From positions 1-10,031 of the forward strand of contig DCYS01000019.1 in NCBI GenBank assembly GCA_002331485.1: DNA of 10,031 bases, given 5' to 3'. The notes beneath the pieces were generated by a model that searched no databases, was not told where the DNA came from, and worked only from the letters and a program-made list of their open reading frames with translations. Below, piece after piece: positions 7,722 through 10,031 of the stretch (positions are counted from its first letter, which is position 1; the number at the start of each line of letters is the position of its first letter). This DNA is from Flavobacteriales bacterium UBA2104. Lineage in GTDB: Bacteria > Bacteroidota > Bacteroidia > Flavobacteriales_D > Crocinitomicaceae. The position numbers and the translations under genes were made by a program.

Positions 7722-8204
7722 TTGAATAGAAGAGAGTACAATATCGCCGTTGATAAACATGCCAAGAACTTATACGGGTATGTTTTCAAGTATCTCCGGA
7801 ATGCCGAAGATACTCAGGATATCGTACAGGATGTATTTGAAAAGCTGTGGAAGAACAGGAAGAAAGTTGACTTTGATAAGTGTAAATCGTGGATGTTTAG
7901 AACAGGACACAATGCACTGATCAACTTTTCTAAGCGACATCAGCGAACGGTCTACAACACAGACATGGTTCCTGAAAAGCTGACGAGAAGCAACTCTTTC
8001 GAAACAAAAGATATTGTCGAGTTGGCATTATCACTTCTTCCACCTGTACAAAAGAGTATCGTCATTTTACGCGATCTTGAAGGGTACAAGTATGCTGAAA
8101 TAGCAGATATACTTGAGATTTCGGAAAGTCAAGTAAAGGTGTATTTGTACAGAGCTCGTAAGAAAATGAAAAAACAGTTGAAAGATTTAACACTAGTTCA
8201 ATGA
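7722..8204 (+). CDS. ECF-type RNA polymerase sigma factor
   Basis: This 160-residue group IV (ECF) sigma factor would direct RNA polymerase to a small regulon when released from its anti-sigma partner. Region sigma-2 spans about 5-72: the core-binding segment DIVQDVFEKLWKN (33-45) is typical, followed by the -10-reading segment with SWMFRTGHNALINF (56-69). Region sigma-4 spans about 98-152, with LPPVQKSIVILRDLEGYKYAEIA and the helix-turn-helix ISESQVKVYLYRARKKMKK that reads the -35 element. Sigma-1.1 and sigma-3 are absent, as expected. The start is a TTG. An in-frame stop at 7692-7694 limits the options, no ATG or GTG lies between it and the conserved REYNIAVDKHAKNLYGYV, and TTG gives the usual N-terminus. 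The stop overlaps the ATG of the anti-sigma-like gene by 4 bp (ATGA), the classic sigma/anti-sigma arrangement. It probably regulates its own operon. Confidence 0.93.
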   Translation: MNRREYNIAVDKHAKNLYGYVFKYLRNAEDTQDIVQDVFEKLWKNRKKVDFDKCKSWMFRTGHNALINFSKRHQRTVYNTDMVPEKLTRSNSFETKDIVELALSLLPPVQKSIVILRDLEGYKYAEIADILEISESQVKVYLYRARKKMKKQLKDLTLVQ

Positions 8205-9886
8205 GTAAACCTTCTTTTGAAAATATCGACCGATGGTTCTTCGAATATACGGAGGGGAATTTATCTCCTGCGCAAATTGAAGAGTTCGAGACTTTTCTTA
8301 GTCAACACCCCGAACTTAGATCAGAACTTGATCTTTGGGAAGATGCACGTGTAGAGGCTCCAAATACAGATGAATTCGCAGTAAGTAGTTTGCGCCGTCC
8401 AGTGGTTCCTTATGGTCAGATCATGGCTTATGCAGGAATCGCGATCATCTTGTTCTTATCTGGCTTTTTTGCTGCCACATATTTCCAAGATACCCCTCAG
8501 TATTTAATGACAAATACTGATACATCTATAATAACTGTTGAAGATGAGCCTCTTTTCGCTGGTAAAGTTTTAAAATCAAAAGATGCACAAGGTTCGGAGA
8601 AAATTGAGGTTCAGGAATCGCTGAATACTGATGAATCTTTAAAAACTGTTAAGGTCCCAGATCCAATATTTGGTCATTGGAAGAAATCTTTTGTGAATGT
8701 TAGCTCTATCGAGAATTCAAAGGCCTCATCTACTGGAAATAAGATTGAGATCATGTCAGATGACCAGAACGATGGATCAATGGTTTTTGCCATGAAATCA
8801 GATGTTAAAAGTGAAGACCTGCCAGAGATCATTGACTATTTGAATGGAGTTAAAGAGATAGACGCAGCTGACATAGCAGAAGAGACATCAACTGTTAAGA
8901 AAGCTGATATGTCAAAAACGTTCAAGCGTAAATTGCGTTCTGTTTTTAGAAAGATCAAACGTATGGCTGATCAACCAATCGCTTTAAAGAATACTAAAGA
9001 TCAGTATTTCCACGTTCCCATGATGACTGGATTTGCTTCTAACTATGGAATGGTTGGTTCAGCTAGAGGAAACAGATTACAATTGACTACTAGAAATCAA
9101 TGGGCTGGTCATGCTAATCAACAACTTCAAAACACGGTTTCTTGGGATGGTTACGTTTATGCACTTCGAGGAGGTTTAGGAGTTGATGTATCTTACAATG
9201 ACTATCAAAAAAATGCAATACAAAACTATTCTGCAGCGCTAACCTACTCACCTAAGTTTTCAATAAACAAGAATGTTTCGATAGAACCAGCACTTCGTTT
9301 TAAAATGGGAGTTATTGATGTAAACAATAATTCTCCGGTGCTTGGATCAAATATCGAGTTGAATCGTTCGAATGTAACACCATTGTTTGCAAATGGAGGT
9401 TCTCCGATCGGTAGTAGTCTTTGGTACAGAGACGTTGGAGCAGGGATCATGTTGAATACAAAATGGTTCTACGCTGGACTTAATGTTGACAACATTGGTA
9501 GACATTACAACAACTATTATTCGTCAGATATTACTGGTGATCACAGAGCGAGTACGCATCTAACCGGTATGATCGGTACGGAATACGAGTCGATGACAAA
9601 AGATATGAAAATAAGTGGTTATGCTTTATTCCAGAATAACGGTGATTTGACCGAATTATGGGGTGGTGTAAATGCTCAATATAAATGGATTCAGGGAGGT
9701 GTTGCGACGAGCTCAAACCTTGGAGTAGCTGCATCGTTAGGTGTTGTTTTCGACAAGGTGTCACTACACTACAACCTTGATAATACATATAGCATGTTGA
9801 AAGATGAGAAGTTGTTGTCTCATCAGTTAACAATGCGCATTCTAATGAAACCTAGCCGCTATGCAGCTAAATTTTTAAACATGTAA
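8201..9886 (+). CDS. trans-envelope anti-sigma-like protein with PorP/SprF-like barrel
   Basis: This 561-residue protein appears to join two envelope compartments. Residues 1-70 are cytoplasmic and resemble short Bacteroidota anti-sigma domains (DRWFFEYTEGNLSPAQIEEF, then FLSQHPELRSELDLW). One hydrophobic helix follows at about 73-95 (MAYAGIAIILFLSGFFAATY); there is no cleavable signal. Residues 96-266 form a low-complexity linker, acidic at about 205-230 and strongly basic at 239-254. Residues 267-550 read as a complete PorP/SprF domain: RNQWAG at 298-303, ALRGGLGVDVSY at 321-332, YRDVGAGIMLNTKWFYAGLNVDNIG at 409-433 in family order, then alternating strands to HQLTMRI. A tail of about 12 residues follows. 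The ATGA overlap with the sigma gene argues that it is the cognate anti-sigma factor. PorP/SprF proteins act in type IX secretion and surface attachment, so this one may signal barrel occupancy to the sigma factor. The domain assignment is by pattern; the sensing role is inference. Confidence 0.78.
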   Translation: MSKPSFENIDRWFFEYTEGNLSPAQIEEFETFLSQHPELRSELDLWEDARVEAPNTDEFAVSSLRRPVVPYGQIMAYAGIAIILFLSGFFAATYFQDTPQYLMTNTDTSIITVEDEPLFAGKVLKSKDAQGSEKIEVQESLNTDESLKTVKVPDPIFGHWKKSFVNVSSIENSKASSTGNKIEIMSDDQNDGSMVFAMKSDVKSEDLPEIIDYLNGVKEIDAADIAEETSTVKKADMSKTFKRKLRSVFRKIKRMADQPIALKNTKDQYFHVPMMTGFASNYGMVGSARGNRLQLTTRNQWAGHANQQLQNTVSWDGYVYALRGGLGVDVSYNDYQKNAIQNYSAALTYSPKFSINKNVSIEPALRFKMGVIDVNNNSPVLGSNIELNRSNVTPLFANGGSPIGSSLWYRDVGAGIMLNTKWFYAGLNVDNIGRHYNNYYSSDITGDHRASTHLTGMIGTEYESMTKDMKISGYALFQNNGDLTELWGGVNAQYKWIQGGVATSSNLGVAASLGVVFDKVSLHYNLDNTYSMLKDEKLLSHQLTMRILMKPSRYAAKFLNM

Positions 9887-9888
9887 GG

Positions 9889-9899
9889 AAGGAGAGAGG
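9889..9899 (+). promoter_or_regulatory. strong Shine-Dalgarno site for the PorP/SprF gene
   Basis: AAGGAGAGAGG lies between the stop of the fusion gene and the ATG at 9903. AAGGAG ends 8 bases before the ATG, an ideal spacing. Other genes in the window lack such a site, in keeping with the weak use of Shine-Dalgarno pairing in Bacteroidota. It supports 9903 as the true start and suggests translation independent of, and possibly higher than, the upstream gene. Confidence 0.7.
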
Positions 9900-9902
9900 A
9901 TT

Positions 9903-10031
9903 ATGAAAAAGCTATCTATATTTATACTAAGTTGTTTGTTTGCATGGAATGCAGACGCTCAGGATCCGCAGTTTTCGCAATTCTATGCGAACCCGATCTA
10001 CTTGAATCCTGCTTTTGCCGGGAGTCATGGA
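9903..10031 (+). CDS. PorP/SprF family outer-membrane protein, 5' part (3' end outside the window)
   Basis: The first 43 codons are present. Residues 1-20 are a signal peptide (MKKLSIFILSCLFAW, cleavage after NADAQ or nearby). The mature start DPQFSQFYANPIYLNPAFAG is the hallmark of the PorP/SprF family, outer-membrane beta-barrel proteins of about 300 residues linked to type IX secretion and gliding. SprF is required for surface delivery of the adhesin SprB in Flavobacterium, and many paralogues sit beside giant adhesin genes. The gene follows the anti-sigma-like fusion by 16 bases and is in the same orientation, so it is very likely part of the sigma operon and a candidate target of that sigma factor. 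Which paralogue it is cannot be told because most of the gene, and any adhesin gene after it, lies beyond the window. Confidence 0.92.
   Translation, partial: MKKLSIFILSCLFAWNADAQDPQFSQFYANPIYLNPAFAGSHG

Noticed and set aside
9531..9833. Minus-strand open frame of 100 codons inside the fusion gene
   Set aside because: It is antisense to the barrel domain, rich in His/Ser/Tyr in a shadow-like way, and has no signal or domain.
8201..9886. Sequencing or assembly artefact fusing an anti-sigma gene and a porP gene
   Set aside because: The frame is continuous, with a membrane helix and a composition-consistent linker between the parts and no leftover signal peptide before the barrel. The overlap with the sigma gene and the separate intact PorP start downstream argue for a genuine gene. 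It remains checkable by comparing relatives.

Overview
The window looks like a chromosomal segment from a member of the Bacteroidota, most likely Flavobacteriales or a close relative. Support comes from AT-rich sequence, a promoter of the Bacteroidota type (TTG-N20-TAnnTTTG) in front of gap, a type IX secretion (T9SS) C-terminal sorting domain on a secreted Kelch protein, a PorP/SprF-family protein, an ECF sigma factor of the Bacteroidota type, and general avoidance of Shine-Dalgarno sites. No RNA genes, insertion sequences, CRISPR arrays or phage genes were seen.

Layout. Bases 1-228 hold the 3' end of a thioredoxin gene, closed by a hairpin terminator. Facing it on the minus strand is a tight two-gene unit: glyceraldehyde-3-phosphate dehydrogenase followed one base later by a CYTH/triphosphate-tunnel enzyme. 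Diverging from gap is a plus-strand run: a secreted Kelch protein with a T9SS tail, then recG, then a small secreted protein with a TonB-C-like domain. This run converges on a minus-strand long-chain acyl-CoA ligase, and a hairpin lies between them that terminates the ligase gene. A 209-bp AT-rich divergent intergenic region with clustered inverted repeats follows. The window ends in a plus-strand operon: an ECF sigma factor, a 561-residue protein, and the start of a PorP/SprF gene.

The most interesting part is 7664-10031. The 561-residue protein overlaps the sigma gene by 4 bp and reads as a cytoplasmic anti-sigma-like domain, one membrane helix, a periplasmic linker of about 170 residues with acidic and then strongly basic stretches, and a complete PorP/SprF-like outer-membrane barrel domain. 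The barrel domain begins where the mature PorP/SprF protein encoded next door would begin. Over the 23 residues of the neighbour that can be compared there are five identities without a gap. The inference is a one-protein trans-envelope signal path: an outer-membrane barrel related to T9SS adhesin-anchoring proteins would control an ECF sigma factor directly. Dual-membrane-spanning anti-sigma factors have, to my recollection, been described in Bacteroides. A version with a PorP/SprF barrel next to a stand-alone PorP/SprF gene is what seems new here.

The remaining genes are housekeeping or ordinary accessory genes. Secondary points of interest are the GAPDH-CYTH coupling, a marked excess of GATC across the genes, and an unusually strong ribosome binding site before the PorP gene.
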